64,000 nucleotides of DNA from Neckera pumila (taxonomy: Eukaryota > Streptophyta > Bryopsida > Hypnales > Neckeraceae). Under the pieces are notes generated by a model, which saw only the letters and a program-made list of their open reading frames with translations, did no database searches and was not told where the DNA came from. Shown here piece by piece: positions 48,078 through 59,664 of this stretch. The DNA is taken from NCBI GenBank assembly GCA_963969595.1, contig OZ018417.1:13270501-13334500 (forward strand), in the 5' to 3' direction. Made by a program: the position numbers and the translations under genes. Each line of letters starts with the position of its first letter. Position 1 is the stretch's first letter.

Positions 48078-48387
48078 GATTACGATATGATGGGTATTTG
48101 AGTTAGAGGAGAATAAGGCGTAGAATATTCGGATGAGGAAGCGCAGTTCCTAATCTTTAGTTTCGGATTTCTTTTGCCTTGGGTTTTATTTTTCGGATCC
48201 TCTTCTGGTAATTTTGAGGAAACTATGTTTAAATCCTTTGGGAACGATACACAGGTCATCTTGGGTGTTTTGTCATTTAAAAACACCTAAAGGTAGGATT
48301 TATGCTTCCTTGTGCTACAACACCAGGCAGATTCTAATCCTTGTGGGCCACGTACCAGCTGTATGGGTCATTTTCTGTAGTCCTTAC

Positions 48388-48652
48388 CTAACCCTTGACA
48401 AGTATAAATCCTAAACACAATACACGTAGCAACACTCGTATTCTAGTTTCCTCACTGTATTCATGCTTTTGAATCCCACAAAATCCTCAATTGTGCTCAT
48501 TAATTTTTATAAAAAATGCAAAATATGCTACTTACTCTTGCCCTTAAGTTTGTAGTTTGGTCCATTTTCCATAGACACAATCTTCACTATTCCAAATTAA
48601 ACAAACCATCAACCGTAGACCAGTTCTGGCCACTCAGGCCTTAAAGGGTTAA
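48388..48652. mobile_element. 265-bp TTAA-bounded element
   Basis: Left end CTAACCCTTGACAAG (first base of TTAA changed), right end CAGGCCTTAAAGGGTTAA. End sequence like that of 3186-3768. It directly abuts the Harbinger element that starts around 48655. Confidence 0.5.
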
Positions 48653-48654
48653 AG

Positions 48655-50310
48655 GCATCTCCACAGGTTCTCTACAAATCTGACGCGCTACACTTGATTT
48701 GGAGTGCGTCAGCCTTGATCGCGGGACTGGCATTGCTGGAGAGACCTACCAGTCTCTCGCCATTGGGTGCAACTTATCAGGTTGAACAAGGTTCTATTCA
48801 AAGCAATGGCATGTGAGATTAATGCTAATCAGGCCATCAAGCACCGGGTTGTGGGTGATTGGGCATCGGGCTGGTGTGAGGAAAAAAACTTGATGAGCAC
48901 AAGCACTTTGAAAAATAGAGGCGCAAACTGGGAGCTCTTTTTGAGTTCTGGATTCAAGCTCCGAGTGTGCTTTTCTTTGGTTGAGAGTCATTGTTTGATG
49001 TTTTGAGGTTGTGTTTTTTCTGACTATTCACCATGGATGAGTGGAGGGCCCGGCTTGTTGCTGCTAGAGATAGGATGAGGGAGGATGATTTGGAAGATGA
49101 TGCTATGTTGAGCTTCATGCAAGGAATAGGGTTTATGAACGATGAACATGTTGTGCCTTGTGTGCGAGGTGGGTCTCGTCATGGTGAAGCACCTAATGTC
49201 AAGAGGTTTAGAGGGGCCATGTATGACCGTATGATGCAAGATTATTTTGCGGATTTGCCAATGTACGGGCCAACCCTTTTCCAACGACGCTATCGCATGC
49301 AACGCCCATTGTTGTTGCACATAATTGATAAGGCGTGCGCCCGTGATGATTATTTTATGCAAAAGAGAGATTGCACTGGTGCACTGGGTTTATCCTTGCA
49401 TCAAAAGATCACTTTTGCATTGCATATGTTGTGTTACAGGGTTGGTGCGGATGCTACAGATGAGTACTACAGGACGAGCAAAACTACTGCCATGGAGTCA
49501 CTCAAGCGATTTTGTGTAGCTGTGCGTGCTGAGTTTGAGGGCTACCATCTTCGACAACCTACACGTGTTGATTTGGAGAAGTAGTTTGCTATCAATAAAG
49601 CACGTGGTTTCCCAAGTATGTTTGCATCTTTGGATTGCATGCATTACGGTTGGAAGAACTGTCCGGTTATATGGCAGGGGGATTTTGGAGATAGAGACGG
49701 GCAACACTCTATTATCTTGAAGGCCATTGCAGATGGAGGGTTGCATATTTGGCACATTTTTTTTGGGCATCTAAATGTTTTAGATCGTTCTCCCCTTGTC
49801 CAAAACTTGTTGACAAGTTCTGCATATGGCATGACTTTTGTGGTTAACGGTTGTCAATACAACCGTTATCATTTACTTAACGACGAGATCTATGCTTGTT
49901 ATTCATGCTTTGTTCAGAGCACTCATTTGCCACAGGACGAAAAGAGGGCTCATTTTGCTCAGACACAGGAGGCAGTGAGAAAAGATGTCGAACTGTGCTC
50001 TGGGGTTCTTTAAGCACGTTTTGCAATTATCCGCAATCCCAGTCGCCAGTGGAGCATGGATGTCATTTCAAACATCATGTTTACATGCTGTATTTTACAC
50101 AACATGATTCTTGAAGATGAAGAGGGAGTTGAAGGCTTAGAAGATATCTTTGGAGAGTTACCGGGGGATACTGTTCCTATGCATAGAGACCTCACTTTTG
50201 GAGAGCTAGTGGAAAGCACTCTAGAGATAGAAAATGCAAATGCACGTTTTGATCTAAGGGGAGACCTCATTGAGCACTTGTGGACCTTGAAAGGATCTAC
50301 TTTAGCATAG
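48655..50310 (+). mobile_element. PIF/Harbinger element, 3' end not located
   Basis: Begins near 48655 with GGCATCTCCACAGGTTCTCT, the GGCATCTCCA-CAG form typical of plant PIF/Harbinger and Tourist ends, preceded by TTAAA (TTA/TAA target). It contains the transposase relic at 49033-50310. The inverted right end should lie beyond 50310 but was not found. Confidence 0.55.
49033..50310 (+). pseudogene. Harbinger transposase relic, two in-frame stops
   Basis: DDE transposase of the PIF/Harbinger superfamily (DDE_Tnp_4). Three open pieces share one reading frame. N-terminal region to QPTRVDLEK; TAG at 49582-49584; then INKARGFPSMFASLDCMHYG with the first catalytic Asp, WKNCPVIWQGDFGDRDGQ, and LHIWHIFFGHLNVLDRSPL. 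In relatives the last segment contains a GMPGSLND-type motif with the second Asp; here about seven residues are missing in frame, so that Asp is lost. Then YHLLNDEIYACYSCFVQ, RKDVELCSGVL with the third acidic residue, and TAA at 50011-50013 where relatives have Gln (GVLQARF). The rest runs to GSTLA at 50310. The start ATG at 49033 follows a stop-rich leader. Inactive, but only lightly decayed. Confidence 0.85.
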
Positions 50311-51575
50311 AGCATAGATCTTCAGCTTCTATTGTTCTAGTATTGTTAAGGTTTGGATTTTCTATTTTTCAAACCTTTTGTATTTTTCATATCTATTATA
50401 TATTTTTCATATTTGGTCTTTCATATTATCCACTTCTATTGTGTGCATTTCTAGTAAAGTATACCCTTAGATATTTTTCAATCTCCTAAATCTTTTTCAG
50501 CTTTCACATTTTTGGTTTTGGCATTCACCTAGTTTATTTTTGGCTTTCATCTATTTTTTTTCTTGTCTTTCACCTATTTTTCTTTGGCATTCACTTTTTT
50601 TTTTTTTTGGCTTTCACCGATTTCTTTTGGCATTTACCTAAATGTTTTTTGGGCTTTCAACTAATCAAAGTAGATTAAGGCATTAAGCATTGTGGATTAA
50701 GCATCTTCATCTTTAGAAATGTCCATAATACCATAATGAGGGAATTTGCAATACTACTCACTAAAAAAGTACTCAAATATCCTTCAAAAAATTGGATGAA
50801 ATAACAATTTTTTCCATCATACAGTCTTAGATGAACTCATCCATTGGGCTCTTAGCGCCCACACTCTACATCAACGTTACAGGATTAACCTTGAAAGAGA
50901 AGAAGCTTTGTGACTCAAACAAAAGTGTACAAAAATAAAATCAATGAAAAAGCATTCTAATGGCTTCATAGTCATAGTAGCTAAATAATACAACAAATAA
51001 TCAACAATAATTATTGAAGCCTCCAAATAATACTCCCTTTGTTCCAAAATAATCTTTAGGTTTAACAAAATATTCATGATTAACTCCAAAGCGACATGAG
51101 ATTGTTTTACCATCAAATGGCTTCTACAAGCATTGCAAGTATATTTATATATTCCTAGCAATCAAGGGTTTATGAATACATCCAACTATACAATGGAGAT
51201 GGGAGCTTATATATGTGTATGCTTGAAAAAGTTCAACCATTGGTTATGCATATCTAACCCGGTAGGATCTTGAAGTAGACTAGTATGAGTATGTATTGTA
51301 GAAATTTCAAAAACTTTGCCCACATAGATTCTAAGACATTTTCATTTAAAGTGAAGAAAACGAGTTTTTTTTCTACCTTACGTGACTACATTATTTGACT
51401 TGAACTTTCTTAACTTGAATTTTCTACGCTATGGAGTTTGAATTAAAATTCTTATATATTAAAGAATTGAGTTGAAGGATTTGGAAAAATAATAACAAAA
51501 AATACATAATTTTCATTCTTAAGAAAATTGCTATGTAGAAGTATGATTATATAAGATAGAGGGAAAACAAAATCA
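50311..51575. other. non-coding, AT-rich
   Basis: Contains poly-T/pyrimidine-rich 'ttggctttcacc' repeats at about 50500-50660 and one Stowaway-like end ('actccctttgttccaaaata' at about 51031) without a partner. No gene supported. Confidence 0.4.
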
Positions 51576-52497
51576 TTAACCCCTAAAGTTCCATTGTCCC
51601 CTCAGGGGACAAAATGGATTTTGGGCAGGTTACTACGGCTTCAATATTCATCATTATTTTCTGAATTCTTTTGTGAAGATAGGAAAACACATTAGCTTTA
51701 TGGAAATCTAATTTTTATTCCAATCAATACCCTGGAGCAAAAGTTAAGGCACAAAAGGTCCTTATTTTTGGTGCGGCGGGCAGAAATCTTCTCACACCAA
51801 AAAATTTAAAAAAAACTCAAAAATTATTTTCTCATAGATTATAGTTTTGTCTATATGGGAAGCCATCCCATTTGGATTTGTTATGTGAAAGTTATGGATA
51901 ATCTTATTTTTCGGGCAATTAGAGCATCTTTTTGAAAAAATAACTTTTAGGACTCAATTTTTAATGCAATTTTCACATTTTTTCAAATAAAATTGTTTGA
52001 TAAGGCTAAGTTTTCTTGCTAAAACAATTGCATCATTGAGATTATAGTGTTTTAATTCCATCTTAGAGCTATTGATGATTTAGTTTTTCTTTCAATCTTG
52101 GATCTACTTCTATTTCATATTTTTTAAAGAATAAAAATCAAGTGTATTTTTTTGGAATTTTTTTTCCTAAATTCTCAACTCAATTATTCAACACAAAGAA
52201 AATTAAATTCAAAGTCTACAGTGCAAATGTTTCTTACAAATGTTGGTCAAAGTCATCTGAAATTGCAAGTCAATGTTCCAAAAATCAAAATTTTCCAAAT
52301 TTGAATGCTATTATCTTCTAATTTGTATGGTCAAACTTTATGAAGTTTTTACCACATGATCTGAGCTAAGTTAAATACAAGATCCTATGGTTACATTATA
52401 AAAAAAATTAAGATTCTCTTTTCTTAGATGAAAGCAACAAAAATAGCAATTTTGAGTTGTTTTTGACAAAAAAATACCTTGGGACTTTAGGGGTTAA
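51576..52497 (+). mobile_element. 922-bp TTAA-bounded element, best preserved copy
   Basis: Starts TTAACCCCTAAAGTTCC and ends CCTTGGGACTTTAGGGGTTAA. Inverted CCCCTAAAG ends inside a TTAA duplication are the piggyBac pattern. The left block 'ttgtcccctcaggggacaaa' is itself palindromic. No coding frame. Confidence 0.75.
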
Positions 52498-52697
52498 TAG
52501 CTTTAATTTAGATGGAATTCAAATATACTAATTAAAATGGTGAGATTATTTTGACAATAAAAGTTAACTATATGGAAGCTAATGTGTTTTTCTATCTTTC
52601 AAAAAGTTTCAAAAAGTTATGACAAAAACTGAGATCATAGGAGCTTACCCAAAATCCATTTTGTATTCCAAAGGGACAATGGTCTTTTAGGGGCTAA
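52498..52697 (-). mobile_element. partial inverted TTAA-bounded element
   Basis: Directly abuts the previous element and is its left fifth in reverse: 'aaaatggtgagattattttg', 'cccaaaatccattttgtatt' and the end 'tcttttaggggctaa'. Tail-to-tail fragments of one family. Confidence 0.5.
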
Positions 52698-54540
52698 AAC
52701 ATGGAAGATCTGATAGATTGACATTGACTTGTTCTGAGATTTAATCATTTAAAGATTTATGCATTTAAATTTTTAGATTTTTAAAAAAGCAACCATTTAA
52801 AAATTCAGTAAAAAAAACTTGTAAATATTTGAAGACCTCATTTATATAAAATTTATAAATTCATAAATTGACAAAAAAATTGAAACTATATATATTAAAT
52901 TTATTGTAAATTTAGCAATTCAAAAGTTTAGAATTTCAACATAAAAAATGATTAAATATTTAAATTTTAAAATCAGCCATTGGAAATTTCAAATTTCAAA
53001 CTTCAAAGTTCAAATAATATAGGTTTTAAAATGCTAAGATAAAAATTCATTTAAGGTTTAGAGGGCTTGTATTCTAAATAAAATATTACAGCAGAGCAAC
53101 AAATGCCCAAGGCACCCAAATGTGGTGTTTGCAAAACTTTGAAGTTAAATAAAACCCACCCAAATTGCAATTTTTAGTAGTTTATATTTTTAGAAAGTTT
53201 TTCTTGAAGTCTAATTTTAGCATAGAAAATCCGATTTTGAAAATAAATGATAGTGATTTTTCTATTCATGATTTTGTACAAGGATAATCAGTGCAATCTT
53301 GACTTCCCATAGTGTTGAGAGCTCTTGGAAATGAGCCTTCAAATACACTAGATCTTGAAGGAAAATTTGACTAGGCAAAATTCATTTAAAAAATTATAGA
53401 GTAAATTTTAAGAAACCGTAAATTGATTGGGAATATACAAGTTAGGCTCTTTAACCTCAATTTTTTTGGTCACCACCATTTTAGATTTGACTTGTAAAAA
53501 GAGGATTGAGAGACTTTACCTCACTTTTGCAATTTTAACACCCTCATGGTTAATCATTATAACCTTTTGCTTCATAAGTGGTATTGTTGTGTTTTCCTAT
53601 CCTATGCAATCTTTTACATGTCTATTTTGAATTTGTACGGTTACAGTTAAAAAAAAAATGATACAACTTATCAAAATGTTGGCATTTTGTTCAAGTTAGA
53701 GCAAAGTCCTAGAAACTCAAAACAAGCCTTGGGCATTTAGGGGTTAATATGGAAGAGTAGTAAGAAAGTATATAATGGCTTTCAGACAAATTCTATTGAT
53801 TTTATATTCTTCATTTGGTTTGTATGTGGGGCTTTCCAAATACTCTGTAGTACTACAAATTTACAAGAATTTTCATAAGTATTGATATACTTCAAAAATT
53901 GCCTTAACTAATAAAAGAAAATATATTTCTGCACCCAATTTTGGAAATGTTGGAGTACAAATAACACACTTATATCAAATAATCTTTTAAATATTTTTAA
54001 AGGAATATTTTATTTTTTATAATTTAACCCAAATTGTTAACAAAAAAAAGCTTCTAATATAAAATATTTTTTTTCCAAGATTATTAACAAGTAGAAAGAA
54101 TTTTTTTCAAAACTTTTGGAAATAAATCTTCAAATTTTAATATTCTATTGAATGAAATATTACTAACTACAATAGATTTTATATGTTTTTTATTTTTCCT
54201 AATGCACTCCAAAAAATCTCCAGAAAATGCTAAAAAACTGTATAAAATCATTTCATCCAATTTTCATTTTTTTCCACAAGTTTTGGAGATTTTTGGAGTG
54301 AATATCAGATCTAAAAATTGAAGCCATACATTAGTCAATAATATTCTAGTGAATAAAATTTAAATTTTGTAGAAATTTAATCCCGAAATTCCAATTTTTT
54401 AAAATTCTGTTTACAAAACAAATAAATCAAATTATTAGTATTAAAAAGAATTCTCAAAAAATCAAAAAAATCTCTTAAAAGTTTTGAAAGTTTATTTCAT
54501 GCAAGTATGAAACTTGTACTACAACATTATAACCATATGA
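52698..54540. other. AT-rich stretch with a diverged TTAA-element right end
   Basis: A right end 'cttgggcatttaggggttaa' finishes at 53747. Sequence from about 53100 to 53747 is loosely like the family, but no left end was found. 53748-54540 holds nothing recognisable. No coding frame is supported. Confidence 0.4.
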
Positions 54541-57500
54541 TTAACCCCTAAATCCTCAAAGTCCTTTCAAAGGACACTTGGGATTTTGGGCAGGCTCGTG
54601 TGACTTGAAATTTTGACCTGATTTTTTGAATTTTTTTTTAAAACTTAGGAAATCACATAAGCTTTCTAAAAATATAATTTTTGGCTCAATCAATGCTAGG
54701 GAGCAAAAGTTATGCCATCCAAAGTTTTAAAAGCAGTTTGTTGGGCAAAACAAAACAAAACAAAATAAAATAAATTTTTTTAATTTTTAATCTCTTTTTG
54801 AAAGACTATGTTTTGCAATTGTCTAAATTTGAAGCTTTGATTCATTCTATTTGGATTAATAATGAGAAAGTTATGGACAATCTTGTTTTTCAGGCAATTT
54901 TTGCATCATCTTCAAAAAACAACTTATAGAATTCATTTTTGAATGCAATTATAAAAATTTTAAGTATTTTTTTTTCTAGGGTGAAGTTTGTTTGAAAGAA
55001 GAGTTTCACTTTTGGAATTATGATGCTTCAATTCTATCTACGCGCTATTAACAATTTTGTATTTTGTTCAATCTTAGACCTACTTCTACTTAGCAATTTT
55101 ATTACATGTGAAAATCAAGTTTTGATATGCTAAAACAAATTTCCCTAGACTCTCAATTCAAATTTTCAAATTTTTTTTATAAATTTATGGTCTATAGTGC
55201 AAAAGAATTCCACAAATGGCGCTCAAAGTCATCTGAAATAGCAGCCTAGTATTCAAAAAAAATTCTTTCTCCAACTTCAAATGTTAATATCTTTTTGTGA
55301 ACTAGATTTTGCACTCCTACAAAATCCAGGAACAATAGTATAGGGGTTCTTTGTTCTAGGGAATGGTTTAATCAGTCTAATGTTTTATGACTAAAAGTCA
55401 CTTACAAATAGATTTATATTTACAAGTTTAGTATAATATTATATCACTCTTATTCTCATGTGTAAAATTTGTTGGCCAGTCCGTTACCAACGTATGTATA
55501 AAATCCCAATCCTATATAGTGTTCTAAGGGAGGTCAAACTCATTCTTTGTCAAATAAATCAGGTTTTGTCAAATGAATCTTATATGATGCATGCACTAGG
55601 ACGTAATCATAACAAGATAGTATTGATAAAATAGTATATATATATATGATTTGTTCATTATACCTTTTTATGTTTTTATGTCAAATAGTCCCGTTAATGT
55701 ACAGCTAATGCAATCATGCAAAAATGTCTAGCGTTTCCGTATTCTATGTCAAATATTTCCCAGTTGTGAAATGTATGATGATGTCAAATAATTCTTACTT
55801 CTTTTGCTTTTGCCAAATTATGTCAAGTGAATCCAAACCAGATTATTAATTCTTAAAACATACAAAACATTGGTACAATTCACAATTCGACCAAACATGC
55901 AAATTTAACATTGGAACAACTCATAATTTGATCAATCACATAGATCCGATGTCCCACATAAACATTTCACAATTTAAGTAAACACATAAAACATAGGACT
56001 AAAATTAGAATACAAATAATCAGTAAATCACTAGGACCCCCAAAGCATGGAACAAAAGTAAATTAATTAATTAAATTAATAAGTAAATTAACTTAATAAA
56101 TTAATAATCTATAAACTAATAAATTGATTATTAAAATCTCGTCAGGCTTGTCGCAGGTTGATCCTCCGACGAGCCCCAAATCCCTAAATTTTCCCGCAAG
56201 TTGCAGCGACTACCAATTTTCGGTTAATTACCCGATTGAGTACAAATTTCTTGGCAATTTATGCTCGTATGTTTGATTCAATTTCAGACAACCAGCCGCA
56301 CACCAAAATTTGTATGAAATTTTCACAGGTTTAAGATTTCAAATGAGCGACCGGTGCAGGCGCAAGTTGCTTCATCGAAATTCTACAATTTTGAATTGAA
56401 TTTGATTGCTCGTAGGATTCAATCTTCTCAATTTTTTCAAATTGATTCAGTTCTCAATCATCGGCCGAAGACTCCCGAAGGCTGCAACCATAGCTAAGAT
56501 TCGTCAAATTTTCCGGCATTGCCAATCTGATTGTGGGTTTGATTCGAGGGGAACGATTTAACACCACAGCAATCAATCCACAATTTCAACCCTGAATCTT
56601 TCAAACTTGACCGAAATTTGATCAAGGTGCTGCGCCTGTTGCATCAAATACTAGCCGCAAGCCTAGACCACGATTTCTTTTTTTTAAGAAATTATGGGAT
56701 TGAATTTACCTGTTGAAGCTGGGTTGGTGATAACGAAGAAATCGCAACAATCTGCTCTCTCTTGTGACCGCAAATTTGGCATCGATTTCTCCTATTCCGC
56801 TTGCTGACACGCCTCCAACCAGCTCTTGCCTTCAATTCACGTCGATGCTGCTCCAATTTTTGTTGAATTCGTCCAATTGCCAATTCTCCTTCTTGGGTGG
56901 CTAATCATGCTTCAAAGTTCTCAGAATTTTAAGAATTGTTCACCAATTAGACTCCAAACGCACACCAACCTTCAATCTTTCTTCCCTACTGCTCAGGCTT
57001 CAAGCTCCGACACTTCTTCCTCATGCTTGCAATAAATTAATTTTAATAATTCCCTCAAAGTTTCCTTCTACTCTCACAGTAACAATTTTCTAATCACACA
57101 ATCACAAATCCAAATTTCACCGTTTGAATCCTCACATAATTGCACAACACAATTTATAACATAATACACAACTCCTCACAATAATTACAAAATTCACAAA
57201 AAACTCACATATACACAACAAAACTTACAAACAACAATTCACAAATAAAAAAATATATATTATATAAAAATATGGGGTCTTACAAATGCCGTCGTTTTTC
57301 TTTTTTTCTAACATTTTATAAAGAACAACCGGGTGCAACTTTGAAGAGGTGCAACCTAAGTCACACCTCATTCATCCAGGTTTTTATTTTTAATTTATTT
57401 TTAATTTTTCATCCATCCTAGGCTCATAGACCTATTTACACTATTAAGTGTAATTTACTTTTATTTTTGCATTATTCTAAACTTTTTTCTACCAAGGGAC

Positions 57501-57740
57501 CCCTAATAGCTAGTTTTATTCTAATTTAACTAATTTCTCAAAATTCTTTTTACACTTCCAATCCGTGCGGCTAAACTTCTTGAAATTTTTATCACATGAT
57601 TTGAGATAAGTGAAGTATAAGATCCTATGGTTAGATCTCAAAGATCTATGTTTGTTTTTTGGTTTGTGGAGTGATTGCAACAAAAATGGCAATTTCAGTG
57701 ATTTTGGAGCTAGAACATGCCTTGGGCATTTAGAGATTAA
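54541..57740 (+). mobile_element. TTAA-bounded element interrupted by a solo LTR
   Basis: The left part 54541-55295 starts TTAACCCCTAAATCC. The right part 57555-57740 ends CCTTGGGCATTTAGAGATTAA. Together they give about 936 bp, the normal family length. The family line 'caaatgttaatatcttt-caatctatgtggtcaaac' breaks exactly at 55295/55296 and resumes at 57555, so the intervening 2,259 bp is one insertion. Confidence 0.75.
55296..57554 (-). mobile_element. 2.26-kb solo LTR (copy 1)
   Basis: Bounded by TGTGAACTAG...TTTTTACA on the plus strand, so TG...CA ends. It is inserted in a TTAA-bounded element with a probable degraded 5-bp duplication (ctttt/cttcc). A second copy at 59665-62079 matches through its length, for example 'aacaatagtataggggttct', 'atgcatgca-taggacgtaa', 'aactaccaattttcg/gag' and 'gggtcttacaaatgcc'. 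TGTAAGACCC inside, on the minus strand, is a familiar plant LTR motif. Short ORFs within it are not considered genes. Confidence 0.7.
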
Positions 57741-58052
57741 TATTTAAATAAAAATTGATTTTTTAATTCATATCATAAACATCATACACTTAATATTTAA
57801 ATAAAAAATAACTTTGAAATTAACATCATACACATCATCCTCTTAATTTTTAAATATAAAATAATTTGTAGAATTGATACCCTACACATTATACATTTCA
57901 TGTTTAAATATAAAATTTTATACAATATTGCCAAAGTAGAGTCAAAATTTATTTTGTATACCAAATATGTCATAGTTAAATAAACTATTATTGATTCTAG
58001 ATACTCTATAATATAAAGCTAGTTCTATTATCTTTTGTTCATTTGAATTCTT
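57741..58052. other. AT-rich spacer
   Basis: Low-complexity repeats of 'ttaatatttaaataaaaa' and 'catcatacac' type. Downstream flank of the broken dioxygenase-like gene. No coding frame. Confidence 0.4.
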
Positions 58053-59082
58053 TCAAAAATCTTCATCATATTCATAGGTAATAGATGACCAATAATCTTT
58101 ACTAAATGTAGATATTTTTCCTTCCCTTTTTTGATTGATTAGTCTAGTGCAAATATTTCTTTTATTGATAAGTGCTATTTCTAATTTAAAGTTTTTATGT
58201 AGGTCTATTTTTGGAGATTTAAATTCTAAAGTTCCATGAACTAAATTTTCTAACCTCAAAAATACCGGCTCCATTTGATGTGCAAAATTTATCCGCAATT
58301 GATGAATAGAAAAATTCCCTCCCTCAATATTTTTGTTGTTGGACCATGTTATTATTGAGGCTTCTTTGTCGCCTACATCTACATGTGGCTTGATTTTTGA
58401 ATTTTTGGAAATATACATAGAATGCACATTTGTTAAATTATCCACTTGTCCGATAGCAATACATTTTAATTTGGAAAATTGATTTGAAAAAAAAAGGTTA
58501 ATAGAATTACCAAATTTGAACATATACCTCTAAATATTGCTTGCTATTAAATCGCCCATGGTTCTATAAGCATATTTTTTGGAATGTAATTGGGAGGTAA
58601 GATGGAATTGACAAACATCTCCACGCACATTAGGACCCCCATGTGATCCATATCCATGGCAAATAGATAAGTAGTTGCCTCATTTTTCATCTTCACCACT
58701 TTTGCCTTTATAAAGACAATTTTCATAATAAACATTTAATAAAATTAATATATTGTTGTATAAAGACTTTTCTATCATATGTGGTATATATAATAAAAGA
58801 ATATACTCTATTGTTACTTCATTGTAATCTAAAATTTGATTTTTAAGAATTAAATCTCCATTTATAACTCATAAAGATTCAATGGTAGTAATTATAATGC
58901 TTTCCATTGAAAAACTATTTTCCCAAATATCACTATATTTAGGATGAATCCAAAAAGGATATTCTCTTTTATCATCTTTTTCTTCATCATTTACTTTTTG
59001 CTTGCCTTTGTTTTTTGAATTTAATAAAGTCTTCCTTTTTTTACATATTTTGGATGGTTCTTCATCAAGTTTACATTTATTA

Positions 59083-59149
59083 GGGCAATTTTCAACAAAA
59101 TTTAACTAGGAATACATGTGTTCCTAGTAAAATTTTGCTGAAAATTGCC
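59083..59149. mobile_element. 67-bp palindromic mini-element
   Basis: GGGCAATTTTCAACAAAATT pairs with AATTTTGCTGAAAATTGCC around the centre 'aggaatacatgtgttcct'. TTA flanks both sides (59080-59082 and 59150-59152). Nearly the same hairpin forms the middle of the 222-bp CACTA-ended MITE (about 18001-18066). It interrupts the Cys/His-rich gene relic and supplies its apparent stop. Confidence 0.65.
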
Positions 59150-59622
59150 TTAAGGTACATTAGAATAACATATGTGAATAATAACCTTTTTTTCTATTCC
59201 AAAATGTTGCAAAATTTTACTTATAAGATTATTTTCTTCTATTTTACATTTAAGAACAAATTGCTTAGAATCTTTTTGGCTTTTAATATACTTAGATGTT
59301 TTTTCAAATAATTTGTAGAATTGTATTAAATTAGAAATGGAAATTACAACACACACCCGTAGATTCAACTCTCTTTTGCAATATTGATGCATTTCAAAGG
59401 TATTTGGTATAGTGCAATTTTTGCAAATTATGTTAGCTTTTGATAAATCTTTTAAGCAAATATCACAAATTTTGTGACAATGATTTCTATATAAAAATTG
59501 TTTTTCACATGGATTTTGTGCATTTTTAGGTTTTGATTTAAAAACTTTATCAAAGTAATTTCCTTCTTTTATTGTATGAGCACATGGCAAAACATATAGT
59601 TTTAAAAAAGAATCTTTACAAC

Positions 59623-59664
59623 TGTGATTTCCATAAGAACAATTGCGATTTCCATAAGAACAAT
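59623..59664. repeat. 21-bp tandem duplication
   Basis: 'gtgatttccataagaacaatt' is followed by 'gcgatttccataagaacaatt', two in-frame copies (7 codons, CSYGN motif) in the Cys/His-rich gene, directly at the LTR junction. Confidence 0.7.

Larger units (their letters stand above)
58053..59664 (-). pseudogene. Cys/His-rich plus 2OG-Fe(II)-dioxygenase-like gene relic
   Basis: The 5' part (59664-59153) encodes a Cys/His-rich, probably zinc-binding region: NCSYGNHSCKDSF, LYVLPCAHTIKE, NPCEKQFLYRNHCHKICDIC, IICKNC, EMHQYC. After the 67-bp insertion at 59083-59149 the coding continues as NKCKLDEEPSK, basic KKRKTLLNSKNKGK, then EYPFWIHPKYSDIW, YLSICHGYGSHGGPNVRGDV, and finally a block like a 2-oxoglutarate/Fe(II) oxygenase: IKPHVDVGDKEASIITWSN (His-x-Asp), NIEGGNFSIHQLRINF and FLRLENLVHGTLEF (second His). 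From about 59080 down all of this is one frame with three stops only (58869-58871 TGA, 58680-58682 TGA, 58530-58532 TAG). The upstream part needs one more frameshift. The 5' end is cut by the LTR at 59665. Function cannot be named; the fold call is inference from spacing and motif. Confidence 0.5.

Noticed and set aside
56692..57035. Short ORFs inside the solo LTR
   Set aside because: Not conserved in reading frame in the second LTR copy, and no family resemblance.
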